A DNA stretch of 64,000 nt from Pempheris klunzingeri (GCF_042242105.1 NC_092028.1:8355338-8419337), one strand, 5' to 3'; numbered from the stretch's first letter, positions 22,690 through 53,304 are shown. Translations and numbers: made by a program. The notes: a model not told the origin generated them from the letters alone.

Positions 22690-24151
22690 AAAGAAAAAAA
22701 AAAAAGGGTGGGGGCGAGAGAGACGGTCAGAGAGGAGGGGTGGGGAGGGAAAAGCGGAACCCGGATGCTGATGCTGCCCGATGAGGAGAAGGAAGCTCGA
22801 GAGAAGCAGGAGGAGGAGTGAGAGGTGGAGAGAAAAAAAGAGAAAGGGAATATTGGAGTGAATGATGGACACTCCAGTGGAAGCTGGCAACTTCTGACAA
22901 GATACATTTCCTGCAATTTTCTTTATTATTTTTTCTTTCAAATTTTTTTTTCTCGTTTTTGCGCGGGAGGCAACAGCTTAGCGCCGGCTGAGGGAGGAGA
23001 TGCGGTGATATCATGAGCATAGCCGGCCGGGGAGAGAGAAAGAGAGACAGAGAGGAAGAGAGAAGGGGGGAGGGAGAGGGAGCTCGGGGAGGGGGAGAGG
23101 CGGGGTGTCGGCTTCCACCACCAGGCCAGCTGAGGATGCTTGTTGTTTCTAGAAACAGGATTAATCACCGGGCCGAGCGCTGATCCTCCTCCGGCGCACC
23201 GAGCGCACCTCTCTCCGCCGCAGCTGTCCCGACCGAGGGCGCGTTCCGCCTGTCTGGCCCGGTCCGCCTCAGGCTGTTTTGCCTGTTTGATGCTCTCCCC
23301 CCTCTTCTTCTATTTCGTGATGCAGGGCCGGGGAGGGGTGAGCCAAAGTGTGCACCGGATATTGGAAAACCCATTCTTCTTGCTGATGCTGTTGTGATAA
23401 TAGATTATTATCTGGACAGCGCCGCATCTGCACTGAAAGACAGATCCTGACCAAACGAGGCCCGGCTTGACAAGAAATGGGGAATGTGTGAGCTCGGAGG
23501 GATTATGAAAACATTTTTGCACGGTAGCAGTAGCGAGGAGGGGGGTCCCTGATATCGATCAGAGAATGGATTCAATCAGGGCATTCTGACTTGGGATATT
23601 TGAGACTCTGCTCTTACAGAAATCAATCTGTGGCAAATGTAGCCTTCCTGTCCAGGTCTGAATGAGATCTTTCTTTTCTGCTCCACTTTTGGCCAGCTGC
23701 ATAAGCTACACAGGACCAATCAGCTTTAAACTACTGTTATTTATAGCAGTGGGGGGTGGGTTTGGTGTGACACAATATTGTGGACATCTCCCATCACTGG
23801 CACCGGTCGAACCTCACACGTCCTCCTCTCTCTGATCTTTTCTACCTTCCCTCTGAATGATGCTGCTGTCTGTGCCGTAGTAAAAGAGACCCTGGGAGAT
23901 ACTTTATTCTAGGCCTTACAGAGTGGAAAGTGGCCCGGTTCTCACTCCAAGCACGGACCTGACGGCATGACAAGCAAGTGCATGGGAGTAGCCTGCAGGG
24001 CCCGACTTTAGATCACGACCAGCCCTCCGTACCTCTCCTCTCCACCGCCGTAAAGCCGCCTGTGATGTGCGTTACGGCATTACGCACGGAACGGGAGCGA
24101 CCGCTATCTTGATCTGCCTTATATCAGAGCTAGAATTTCATCTCGGGAAGA
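22690..24151 (+). promoter_or_regulatory. brsk1: brsk1 promoter and 5' UTR (CpG- and purine-rich)
   Basis: Composition shifts abruptly here from AT-rich to GC-rich with many CpGs, notably 23160-23330 and 24030-24110. Polypurine runs lie at 22700-22860 and 23025-23105. No convincing splice acceptor was found between 23200 and the start codon, so the leader probably joins the first coding exon directly. The start ATG at 24152 has A at -3. The transcription start was not located and no TATA box is evident, as is common for CpG-type neuronal promoters. Confidence 0.55.
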
Positions 24152-42949
<18,798 letters not shown>

Positions 42950-43884
42950 AAAGAATGTTATGGAAGAGAGGCGAGGGTCATCTGCCTGGCCTTTTTCTCT
43001 TCCTTCCCTCAGTCCTTCCGCACATTATTTCCTTTCCTATTCCGTTACTTCCTGCCTTGCTTCCCACCATTATTCCAAAGCAATGGGATTGAGGAGGGGG
43101 AAGTTTTTCCTTGATGCTGATCTAGGGATTTGACAGAGAATTCCGCACAAATTGCTAACTTTAGCAGAAATGTATACTTGTGTGGGAGAGGTGGAGCGAG
43201 TTAAGCGGATCTCTAGTCAGCCTTCAAGGGCCGCTTCACCCTGGAATGACGAGTCTGAAGACAGGGCGTCCAAAAGGTCCCACCGTACCAGAGAGATACA
43301 GGAAAAGAAAAGCTTACAACCAGGGAAACACATAGTTCACTCGCTGCAAGGAATCTAGAAAGCACATGACCTTCCCACCGACCAATCACATGCAGCACAT
43401 GGTTCAAATCCAACAGGAAACCTCCCATCAGCCGGTCAGAAGGGCACAGGAAGACACAAGCTAATGACAGAGCCCCATAAGTCATTCTCTTTTATCATTT
43501 TATGACCAGCCAACTGTCACCTGGATCATCAAGTGTCCTCAACCAAACATGATGAGTCACATGACTGGAAGCCCGCTCTCCTCTCATTCCCTCACCTTCT
43601 AATCGAAGACGAATGTGACGACTGGAATGGCTGTCTGCTGAGAGAGGAATGAGAATTACAGAGGTATTGGTTCATCAGCAAACTTAATGCTGTACTTAGC
43701 CAATCAAGGAGTCTGAGAGCAGAGAAAAACAGGCAAAGAAGTGACGGAGAATGGATCTGACGTGGTCTACGTAATGTAGCCCTACAGCTTAGGCGGATAT
43801 AAAAATGACACAGGCAGACAAGATGCAACGTTTCCTTGAGTGTATGAGCAGCATAAAGTCCCACAATTACTTCTGAATTACACT

Positions 43885-43890
43885 AATAAA
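43885..43890 (+). terminator. brsk1: Candidate proximal poly(A) signal of brsk1
   Basis: AATAAA about 0.9 kb after the stop codon, in CACTAATAAAGC. It would give a much shorter 3' UTR than the signal at 48254. Confidence 0.35.
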
Positions 43891-44360
43891 GCTATGATAC
43901 CGTATTGCCTTTAATGGAGGAGAAAAAGTGGATAGCTAGTTAGATTTAGCTCCATTTGGAGGACACTCGTCACACCACAGGTAGAATGTCTCACATGTAG
44001 AAACTCCCACTGGAAGAGGGGGAGATGGCAAGATAGAGAGAGACAAAACAGAGGATAGATAGCGACGGGTATCAGAGGAAGGACAAAAGGAAAAACTAGG
44101 AGCAACTAAGTAAAAACGTACTTACTTACTTAGAAATCAGTCAGTTCTGTTAAACAATAGGGGGAGGGTTTTCTTCCTAGTCTATCTCACCACAACATCC
44201 ATGTGCAGCATGTGGACTGAAAGAGTTTTCATCTGCTTTAATTGTTCCTCCTGTACGTTCTGGATATGAAGCGGCCCCTTCCGAGAGACTCCACCCTGAA
44301 AGATAGGAGACACCATCCACAGTCTGTGCATTCTAATGTTTAGCCGAAGCTAATAATAGC

Positions 44361-44436
44361 AAGGGATAATGTACAGTAGTATGGGATAATGTATAGTAGT
44401 CAGGGATAATGTATAGTAGTAAGGGATAATGTATAG
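44361..44436 (+). repeat. 20-bp minisatellite, four units
   Basis: Four tandem units of about 20 bp of the form GGGATAATGTATAGTAGTAA, with single-base variants. Within the presumed brsk1 3' UTR. Confidence 0.9.
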
Positions 44437-44584
44437 CGAGCCCTGATCTGCATTAGCCTGATGCAGGCATTGAACCATCCTGCTCTCTGTATATTATCCT
44501 GCTCATTAAAGAAATCAGCAATTTGACACAAAATGCTGACTTAAAAAAAATGTTATTGATTTAAAAGATGGTTTTATTGCTTCT

Positions 44585-44700
44585 GCTATCAGAATGGCGC
44601 CTGCTGTACACCACAGTGGTCCGCTATACAGAAATAACGGGCCGTAGATTGGTGTAATTGACCAATCAGAATAGAGTATTCAACAAAGCCTAGCAAACAT
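44585..44700. repeat. Dispersed teleost repeat fragment
   Basis: ATTGACCAATCAGAATAGAG followed by TATTCAACAAAGCC is a phrase that recurs in fish genomes. Ends are undefined. In the presumed brsk1 3' UTR. Confidence 0.4.
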
Positions 44701-45699
44701 TGGCTAAACTCCACCCCAGAACAGCAGCGATGCAGTCATAGCTAAGCAACCACAGCGTTGGATTTCTAAACATGCTGAAGTAGTGTGCATAGGCCTGTAT
44801 TAGAAGAGATACCCTTTTGTCCTTATAGCCCAATACCAAGTATATAGCTATTGTGATTGTTTTCCCTATTTTTTCACACTCTGTTGCTTGTAATTATGCC
44901 ACAACGATAGCACTTATATGTGACACAAGCAAAGATTTGCATTTAATTTGGCTGCCCCTGACTTCAAAAATTAGCATCAGCTGGATGTAAGAATGTATTT
45001 CAGCACCTGGACTTGGTCTCCCATCTCTTATGATAGAGTAACTCTGGGAAGGGGTCACTTCACGGCCTGTATCGAGAGGAGGAATGATCACAGTTTCTCT
45101 TTCAGTGTGCATATGGGCATGCAAACACAATATGAAAGTCACACGTTTCCTTTAACTAGGGCGGGAATTAAAGTCCATGAAAAAGTAAAGAGGCTGGTCA
45201 AACAGGACAACCAGGTCTTAAAGCTTTTTTTAGACCCACGATTAGGGAACCAAAATCCTTCCTACGTTCTGTTTTGTTTTTACAATGGATGCAGGGCGAA
45301 ACCAAAGGCCCAACAAGAGCCTCTGCTTCTTGTGCCTCTCTGAAAGGAGAGACAGAGGGAGGACGGAGAGAGGCAGGTGGAGATGAACAAATGATGTACT
45401 TGTGACAAGACGGAAAACAAGAAAGCAAGAAAGAAAAAGGACTCGGGTGTGTTTGTTGTCATAGAAACTCTGCACACATACTGCCAGGAGGGGGAAGAGG
45501 AAAACTGAAGCCACACATAAAGAATGAATGCTTGTTTTCTTTTTTTATTTTCCACGCTGTTTTTTTTTTTTTCTACTCTGCTCTGGTCTTTCTGTCTCTT
45601 TATTTTCTTTATGTTTACATGTTTGCCACCAGCAAGGTAGAGGGCGGCACTAACCATGTGAATGTCAAAAATGAATGATAGCAAGAGTGTACACATTCT

Positions 45700-45744
45700 A
45701 TTTATTTATTTATTTATTTATCTATCTATCTGTCTGTCTGTCTT
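45700..45744 (+). repeat. Compound (TTTA)n(TCTA)n(TGTC)n microsatellite
   Basis: Three adjoining tetranucleotide blocks, each a one-base change from the next, seen directly in the presumed brsk1 3' UTR. Confidence 0.92.
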
Positions 45745-46380
45745 GTATTTGGTGAAAGTGTGATTTTTTTTTTTTTTCATGAAAAGCAGGAGAAGGTGAA
45801 GAAAGGGGAATGTCACTTTCAAGATGTCTGACACCGCAAACTACCTTTCCCTGAGAAAGACCTCAAAAGAGCTCGTCTCCATCTTCTTTACATTCTGAAA
45901 ACCGATGCTGCAAAAGTACCTTCCATCTCTCTGTTGTGTTCTTCATGTTTAGGTTTTATATTCGGTTCATTTATCACTGTTTGCTCCTGGAGATGTTCAC
46001 GTCTCACGGCGCCACACAAAACGCACACACACACACACACACACTCACACGAGACACACACAGTGAGAGGCAAGCGTTGACTTTTGAGGTTGAGGGCTCT
46101 GACTACGAGTCATTTATCAGTGCGGAGTTATTTGTTCAGGCAAGTTAGTGTGTTCTTCTGTTCAGGTATTTTTACTGACCTAGATGGAGCAGAATGCTAT
46201 GCTGGAATGTTGCATAATTACAGGGTGTGTATGTATGGTATGAGAAATGCACAGGCCTCTCAGATCAAAAGCCTTTTCTTAAGCCAGGCTCTATGGATGA
46301 CAGTGTACTTTTGGTGCAGACTGAGATATCTTAACAGCCACCGGATGGATTTCCTTGAGATTTCAAGAATCTGATTTATG

Positions 46381-46612
46381 ATGAAATACCTGCAAAACTG
46401 ACATTCAGATCATCTCCAGCTGGGCTTTGTACTTAAAGCTAACTAGCCAGTGTCAGCATGCCTACAAGTTACACTAAGAGGGTGAACATAGCAAGCATTA
46501 TGCGTGCTAAACATCAGCATGTCGGCATTGTCTCCATGAACACATTAGCATGCTGACGTTAGCGCTGCCTCAATACAGCGTCAGAGCAGCCAGCATGGCT
46601 GCAGACTCTTAG
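46381..46612 (-). repeat. Dispersed teleost repeat (GCTAGC/GTTAGCATG-rich) in the brsk1 3' UTR
   Basis: Contains AATACCTGCAAAACTGACAT, repeated TTAGCATGCTGACG-like phrases and CAGCATGGCTGCAGACTCTTAG. A copy in the opposite orientation is at 60693-60895. This is a very common interspersed repeat of fish with many TTAGCATGCTAA-like palindromes; a short relative is at 32487-32545. Confidence 0.65.
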
Positions 46613-47710
46613 TCATCTTCATAATGCTAAATAATTCATAAGCAGTGGCTGCAAACGCAAATGTATTTCCTGTGAAAACACTGTTTATTCATGAAAACCA
46701 ACACTCCGAAACAGTTACACATCTCTAATTGACTTTGTCCTCACACGGCCAACACGCTTTACTGAACAAGCTGAACGAGAATGGAGAGAAACGGCATTCA
46801 TTCGCAGTTTTATTGGTCATTTTCTGCACTTTTTTGGGTTTTCACAAATTCCTGGAAAGCTGGAAAATGTGGTTAGCGATCGTACTTCAACGTAATTGAA
46901 TCGCTTCACTCAAAGGACTAAGATCCAATTTCAGTTTGAACTTTTTCAGAATATCCTGTGTGATACGTGCGCCACACTGTAGCCTCAGGTTAGGTTACTG
47001 AACAGTTTTAGAGAGCTTTAGGAAAACTGTTTGGCTGTCCCTTTTCACAGTTGTGTGCCTCTGAGTGGCACAGCGCCCTCAATGGACATAATCAATAGAA
47101 TCATCTTCGCTGGTTTAACAGACTTGTGTGTGTGTGTGTGTTTTTTTCCCCCTCTTGTGTAGTCAGAAGCTCTCTTTTTCCCGCCGCGGCGCTTAAAAGG
47201 GGGCCTCTTGAGGAATTCAAGAGTGGGATGCACACACGTGAAAGTTCAAAAGTCAGGGGGGTTTAAAGTTACACACTCACATACACAATTGAGTGTTATG
47301 CCGTAGTCAAGGTCAGAGTCAAGTTCACCTTCCATCCACTTTTAGAAAGAAAGAAGCTAGTTAAAGGGTAGGAAAGTGAAGAGCAAAGACAGAAAGGCAA
47401 AAAAAAAAAAAAAAACAGGCTGCTCCAGATCTTGCTCTACTCTCAAACACTGGATCAGATTCCATTCAGAGACACGACGGGGCCCTCGGCACATTTGCAG
47501 CTGAGAGGCTCCCACTCACAAAACTCTGCCATTGAAAAAAGTATCACCCCTCCCTCATTACTCCTTTACCCCCCCACCCACCTATTCACTTTACATTTTC
47601 TACACCCCCCCCTCATTCCCCTTCTTTGTATCTCCTGAATCCTGCCCACCCTTGTCCCAAATGCACATATCTCACCCCCTTATATAATCGCCCCCTCCTC
47701 CCCTCCCCTT

Positions 47711-47773
47711 GTATACATTTTATACACTGTATACTTCGAAGCAGGTGCTGTATACATTTGTATACACTGTATG
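47711..47773 (+). repeat. Duplicated GTATACATTT(T/G)TATACACTGTAT motif
   Basis: Two copies, 47711-47734 and 47750-47773, differ at one or two positions. Each contains GTATAC and TATACACTGTAT, so each can fold on itself or pair with the other. In the distal brsk1 3' UTR. Confidence 0.85.
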
Positions 47774-48253
47774 CCTGCCTCTGTCTCCATTGTATGCCAT
47801 CCATATCTATGTAGCATTCACTATCTTTTATCGACACTGTAGTCAGCGTACAACTCTTCCTCTCATCATTATTGCTCATTCTTCTTCCGCAGTTAGAATT
47901 GTACCACTATAATCTCTTGTCTACCCGCCCATGTTTCCCCTTCCGCCCCTGCCCCCCAGCCCCCCGCCACACCTTGCCCATGAAAACACCCGCCCTCCCA
48001 TCTTGTCACCCTCCACGCCACGCAGTAGAGAAAGTTTTTTTCTTTTTTCACTCTGGAGAAATTCGTGACGTCAGAAAAAAACTCAAGAGAGGAGGAGGAG
48101 GTGTGTGGGGGAGGGTGGGTCGAGAAAACTGCTAACACGATTAACGATGATGATGACGACAATGACGAAGAGAAATGTCTGTAGTATAATTACAAAAAAG
48201 GAAAAGTGCACTATTATGACAATGATTATTATTGCCTGTGAGAAATACTGACC

Positions 48254-48259
48254 AATAAA
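48254..48259 (+). terminator. brsk1: Distal poly(A) signal of brsk1
   Basis: AATAAA in CTGACCAATAAACAACAATG, followed by TG-rich sequence (ATATATGTGGGCGTGTAAGT) suited to a downstream cleavage element. Confidence 0.55.
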
Positions 48260-48275
48260 CAACAATGGAAATATA

Positions 48276-49270
48276 TGTGGGCGTGTAAGTGTTCTGTTTC
48301 ATGGTGCACCCATGAAAATGTTCAGTAATTAGTGGTAAGTAATTAAAATTACAAACAGAGTTCACCTGGTTCATATAAAGTCTTCAAGCACAGAGCTTAA
48401 ATCATGTCCTCAATATGTTTCTATATGAAGAAAAGTTACAGAATATATGATGTTAACAGAGAAATAACTTGCCATGTTCAAGGTTTTGCATTCAGTATTT
48501 TTGATTTTAGACATTTAGAGTGGAACCTGTTTTTTTTTTTTAAAGTTTCATTTAGGTTTCTGTAGTTTGCCAAACAAGTAGGTCAAAGGTTGAGGCTAAA
48601 TGGGGAACAGAGAGGGAACTGTAAAAGAAACTGACACGGCATAAAAAAGCCTTTGGAAACTAAATGAGACAAAATGAAAATTAAAAAATAAAATAAAGTC
48701 AACTAAAATAAAGCAGTTCTATATGTAGGCCACAGAGTGACCATCTTGACTCTACAAGCACCTCTTTTTTCAAATTAAACGTTTGGGCCAAGTGTCAGAG
48801 GTGGGTGTGTCGCCATATATGACGTCATTTTTTTCAACTTTCCTGCAGAGAGATTTGAAAATTAAGAGCTCTCACTCTGACGCTAATAAAATGTCCAGGG
48901 TGTGAAGGTGTTAAAGCTAAGCCCATCAGAGCAAGCCACCTTTTGATCAGATAAGTTGCAGTACAGATGCATTTAGACCAAAAAATAGTACAGTTTGTCA
49001 CAGTATTTAAAACTAAACCATAAACAGAATAAAGACAAAACAGAAACATTTAACTACTATGTACATATATATAAAGTATACATACACATATGCACTATTT
49101 ATAGCGCAATGCTGAAATGAATACAACAATTTCCTCCGGGATAAATAAAGTCGGTCTTATAGTAAATATCGAATACTTAATGTAACTTCATGAAATTGGT
49201 GGCATCTGAAGAAAGGTTCTATTATTACTATTATTATTATCATTATTATTATAATTAATTAATTAAATAA
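48276..49270. other. Intergenic region between brsk1 and cpt1
   Basis: AT-rich with a (ATT)-rich run at 49216-49275 and a LINE-tail-like phrase at 49132-49165 (ATTTCCTCCGGGATAAATAA then AGTC). No coding region was supported. Confidence 0.55.
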
Positions 49271-49279
49271 TTATTGTTG

Positions 49280-50228
49280 TTTTTACAGTCCACTGTCATA
49301 CCCACAATGCTTAGGCATCAAACGCCTACATTCGCACAGCTACAGTTCGGTCCCCTGTTTTTTAACCGAGTGCCTCATCGTCTGACACACACTATCTTCG
49401 CTCCGGCAGCGGCTGCCTGGCTGCTCTCTGAAAGGCTCACCCACTCAGTGCGCCGCTCTGTAGCTACACAAGCAGTGAGAGCTGCAAACATTGGTACGTT
49501 TCCGCATCAACCTTCGAAAAAAACTCTTCGAAAGACTCTCCAGGTACATTTTTAATCAACTCTCATCGAACTTCCGGCCCATGTTTCCCCTCTGTGTAAT
49601 GTATTGAATTGTACAGCTTTCTTGTATCTGTCGCTTTTGTGCCTGGCATGGGGTGGGAGGTGGTGCTGGGCGTGAAAGGACCACTGTTTGTTGAATAGCG
49701 GTGATATGGCACAGGGCTACAGTGTGCCCACGCTAATGCACTGTACTTCCACAGTTTGTCAGCCAGTTTGTGTTTGCTGTGGATGTTTGTGTCCACCCGA
49801 CGGGGACATGACGGTGATGTTGTGATGGAGAGCAGCATGGCTGCACAGCACACTAACTATTTCCTCGAGCGGAACAGGTTTGGGCTCTCAAAATAGTGCT
49901 GGGGACGGGCTCGTTAATACGGCTGTAACGTTACTCCGCGTTTATGTTGTTGCAGCTAACGCTAAACAGGCCTAACACACTCTGACCGCTACCTCTGCTA
50001 CAGAGAGCCAGCAGAACCTTCTCTGTGGGAACATTAACGGCCTTCACACACGAAAAACGTCTCATTTTTCGAACATGAAACGCCGTTTATCACAACTGGG
50101 CCTGAGCTAACTATGGTCTGTTAAAAGGCTAAATACTGGTTGAACCGCTTTAGCTGAGCCTCCTGCTCGTCGTACAGACAATTTATTTTACATTACATCA
50201 AGCTTTTAGTCCTGCTAGCTAACACTGT
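49280..50228 (+). promoter_or_regulatory. Putative cpt1 promoter region
   Basis: Composition becomes GC- and CpG-richer from about 49340 and more so at 50270-50340. The 49274-49555 frame encodes 93 residues of no known family and is followed by a plausible GTACAT donor, so an upstream alternative first exon cannot be excluded. No TATA box or defined start was seen. Confidence 0.35.
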
Positions 50229-50369
50229 GTGTGTGTGAGTGAGTCTTGGACGCAAGTTGCCAAGTGTGAGTCCATGCACGCGCCTTTCCTCCCGCCGCCG
50301 TCGTGCCCGCGCGCCGAAGCCGTCAGACGGAAGTGTTGCTCCAGGTGCTCGTGCTCTCCTCTCCGGCAG
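50229..50369 (+). other. Probable non-coding first exon of cpt1
   Basis: A GC-rich stretch with CCGCCGCCGTCGTGCCCGC ends in CTCCGGCAG followed by the donor GTAAAA at 50370. The first coding exon (53814) opens with an acceptor two bases before its ATG, so a separate 5' UTR exon is required. This is the best candidate. The 5' limit is approximate. Confidence 0.5.
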
Positions 50370-52053
50370 GTAAAACGTGTTAGTCGGCATCATCTTGCCA
50401 ATTTAAAATCAAACAGTCAAGTCGTAGCGACTCGTTCTCGTTTTGAGATGCACGGTGGCAGATCCAAGGCCTTTTTTTTTTTTCTTAGAGATGCTGTTTA
50501 TTTGAATGAATTGAACCATTGTTGCATTGATTCCTCACATCTGCATTTATTCACTTTGCTACTCAGTTTTTGCCCCTTAGCGCCTCTTACTCTTGCAGTG
50601 ATTAAAGCATATATTTTTAAAGTATATCACTGTATATGTAAGTTATCCGTTTCCAGTTCCTCTTTGAGTGATGCCAAACTGGTCTGTGTGTGTGCTGTCA
50701 CTTCTGTTTGGCTGAATCAGACCCAGAGATCAGCATCCCCTTGGAGACAAAATATTTACAACCTAAGTGGGTAAACGGTAACCACAAAAACAGTTTGGAT
50801 CAGCTGTGTGCCGCTCTTGTGTTAGAAAGTGATTTTAAAAAAAAACAAACAAAAAAAACGTTTAATCCTGTTCCGAATATATTTCTAGTGTACTCAAAGA
50901 CTCAGTAACCACCTAGGTGTAGAAATATTTTGTCGGTATGACTACAAAAAGTATTTTTAGCCTTTTTTTTCCAGGTTTTTATTCAACTGGAAATGGCATA
51001 TCTCCTCACTCAATTTGTACAACCTGAACCTTAATTACATTTTTTAAAATCGGTTATATATTTTTTGTTTATTGATGCTTCTCTCAATCACACCTTGTGA
51101 AACTGGTGGGGTTGTTTTTGTTGTGCAGCAGACTGAATATTTGTTTCCCTCTGAGTCTTTGAGGAAATACCATCAGGGCAGTTGTCAGGGTTGTTAAAGG
51201 TCCTTCTGAGGTTTAGAATATCTCCAGGTGTGTGCTTAGAGTGAGCTCCGAAGCAAAGTTTTTGGGACTGGAATGGACTGGCAGTGGTAGCGGAGCTAGA
51301 TTTGAAAGAAATGTGTTATGATGTGTATACGTGGACGCGGGACAAGACTTTTCAAACCAGCGTTGTTTGTTTAAAACCTTAGAGGCAACAGCAGAGACTC
51401 ATAAAAAACGAAGCACTTGCTGCTTTAATGGATTAGTTAAAGTTAGAAATAGGTTAGGGTTTAGTTTAAGGAAATTATCTTTCTTAGTCATGAATGTAAA
51501 TCATTGATCATCCTTCTATGCTTTTTGTCCCTCCTCTGTTCTTCTTGCTTTCTTTCTTTCAGACACACACACACATAGCTGTATGAAATAGTTGTGGGAA
51601 GTCAGAAATATGCAGCAATCAGTTAGTTGGCTGGACAGAGAAAAGAGGAAGCGATGACAGTGAGCTAAAGCACACACTGACATGGCTGTAGTGAGATGAA
51701 ACGCTGACCTACTTTCTATAGGATGTGTGATGTAACTGTGTAGTGGTCGTATAGATGTCAACATCCACCATGCACCAGAGGGGTCGTCCTTCTGCAACAG
51801 CTGTGCATTTATCTGCCTTTTAGCAGTACAGGATTTCAGAGCACACACACACATACAATCCTGTAGGTGCTTGACCAAACAAATCTTTGGAGAAATTGAG
51901 CTCATGGACCTCACAGATGTGTTTCCATCCGAGCTGTTATTGTCTAATTAACCAGTAAAATTGAGCAGCACAGCGATGATGAAAAGTAGAAAAGTTCGGC
52001 ATCCATGTGTCCCCTTTGTGAACTGCTTACACAGGAAGTAAAGGAGTTCAAAA

Positions 52054-52080
52054 ACGAGTCAAGCAAATGGCTTGACTCGT
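52054..52080. other. Perfect 11-bp hairpin
   Basis: ACGAGTCAAGC, loop AAATG, then GCTTGACTCGT. Lies in the cpt1 5' UTR intron. Function unknown. Confidence 0.85.
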
Positions 52081-53281
52081 GACTGATTGGTTTGCCAACA
52101 CCCTGTCTGTCTGCTACACCCTGAGACACACTCAGACAGAAGTTACACAGACAAGTCTTCAGAAGCACTGAATTCAGTTTCCCCAAACAGTTTTGATGCA
52201 ATAGAACACATTATAAAGTCTTACATTCAATTGACACTACTTACATTATATGTAATATCCATCATATTTCCTGGTACATGCCTTTTAAACTACATCCTGC
52301 TTTCTTCTTGCACGCTAACTGTTAACATGCCTCGCCTAAGGGTGAGCAGCAGCTCAGGGAATGTTTATTGTTCACAGTCTGACACAGATTTGTGCTTCAC
52401 TGTTTGTCTCGCAGGCCTCATTTTAACTTGCTTACTTGGTAAGAGGTTGAAGGCTAAATTCTTCTTCTTTTTTTAATGTGACAAAGAAGAAAATGACCCC
52501 AATTGTCCTTCAGTGTTAGTCGAGGTCCTGATCGCATCTACACACTTAATAGTTTTAATTATGAAGAACGTGATGTGTAAGGCACGTGAACTGTAAAAAG
52601 TCAAAATAGCTATCAGAAGCAGAGAAGTGTTCATTAACAACAAAGTTTGACATGTCATGGTAGGAAAAACACTGGTTCTACTAATAACATTGACAAATGC
52701 TCTGTTCTGTTCATGTGTCCCAGTAAGCTGTGACAGGGAGCCAGTGAGCCAGTATAATCATTACCAGGACCCTGAAACTGAAGCAGCTAAAAGGAGTTAA
52801 GCCATCGTTATTCCTGTTATTTACGTCTCCTCCTGTGACCTATGTGTGTGAAACAGGTCTTTTCCTAGCTCACCTGCAAGAGCACTCATGAAAGCTGTTG
52901 CTCTTCAAGCACCACTTTGGAGGCTTTGGAGAATATTTATTGACAGCTGGGACACTAGGAATGGATTTAGTGGCTTTTGAAGTGAATTGTATTTAGTTTT
53001 ATCTTGGAAACCGGATTAGCTGCATTTGGTTGAAGTTATTTCGAGGACTATTTCTCCCCACACAACCCTACCTTACCTAACAGATGGGACATCTGCTGAG
53101 CTGTTGATGGGGTAACTTGTTGTATGGACCTGTAGCCAGGCAGAGTAACTGGATGTACATTCACATAGTGAAGCGTTTTAAAGAGAGAATGGTCTGTGTC
53201 CCTGCCGTACCTTTGCATCTTGTTACCACTTAGTTTTATTGATTTATTAGTGACTTGCTTTCTCTGTTGTTTACCTGCCAG

Positions 53282-53304
53282 TATGATGCCAGAGCTAGCA
53301 GCTC
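53282..53304 (+). other. Candidate 23-nt in-frame microexon of cpt1
   Basis: The segment is preceded by an excellent acceptor (TCTGTTGTTTACCTGCCAG) and followed by an excellent donor (GTAAGT). It contains ATGATG and, if joined to the coding exon at 53814, reads MMPELAAP straight into the normal MAEAHQAV. The frame is kept through the junction (GCT C|CG ATG). Use by the spliceosome is inferred. Confidence 0.45.

Larger units (their letters stand above)
42950..48275 (+). other. brsk1: Probable brsk1 3' UTR
   Basis: The 5.3 kb after the stop codon has no coding region I can support. It ends with a T-, AT- and GATGAC-rich stretch and an AATAAA at 48254. The tail ATAATTACAAAAAAGG through ACTGACCAATAAAC looks like a long neuronal 3' UTR end. 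It contains a 20-bp minisatellite, a tetranucleotide array, (CA)n at 46023-46045, an inserted dispersed repeat at 46381-46612, and a GTATAC-rich duplication. A proximal AATAAA lies at 43885-43890, so a short 3' UTR isoform is possible. The extent is inferred from the lack of other genes and needs transcript data. Confidence 0.5.

Noticed and set aside
42950..48275. Short open frames in the brsk1 3' UTR (for example 43152-43358, 47432-47912) as genes
   Set aside because: None has a recognised domain, splice pairing or a better start context than expected by chance.
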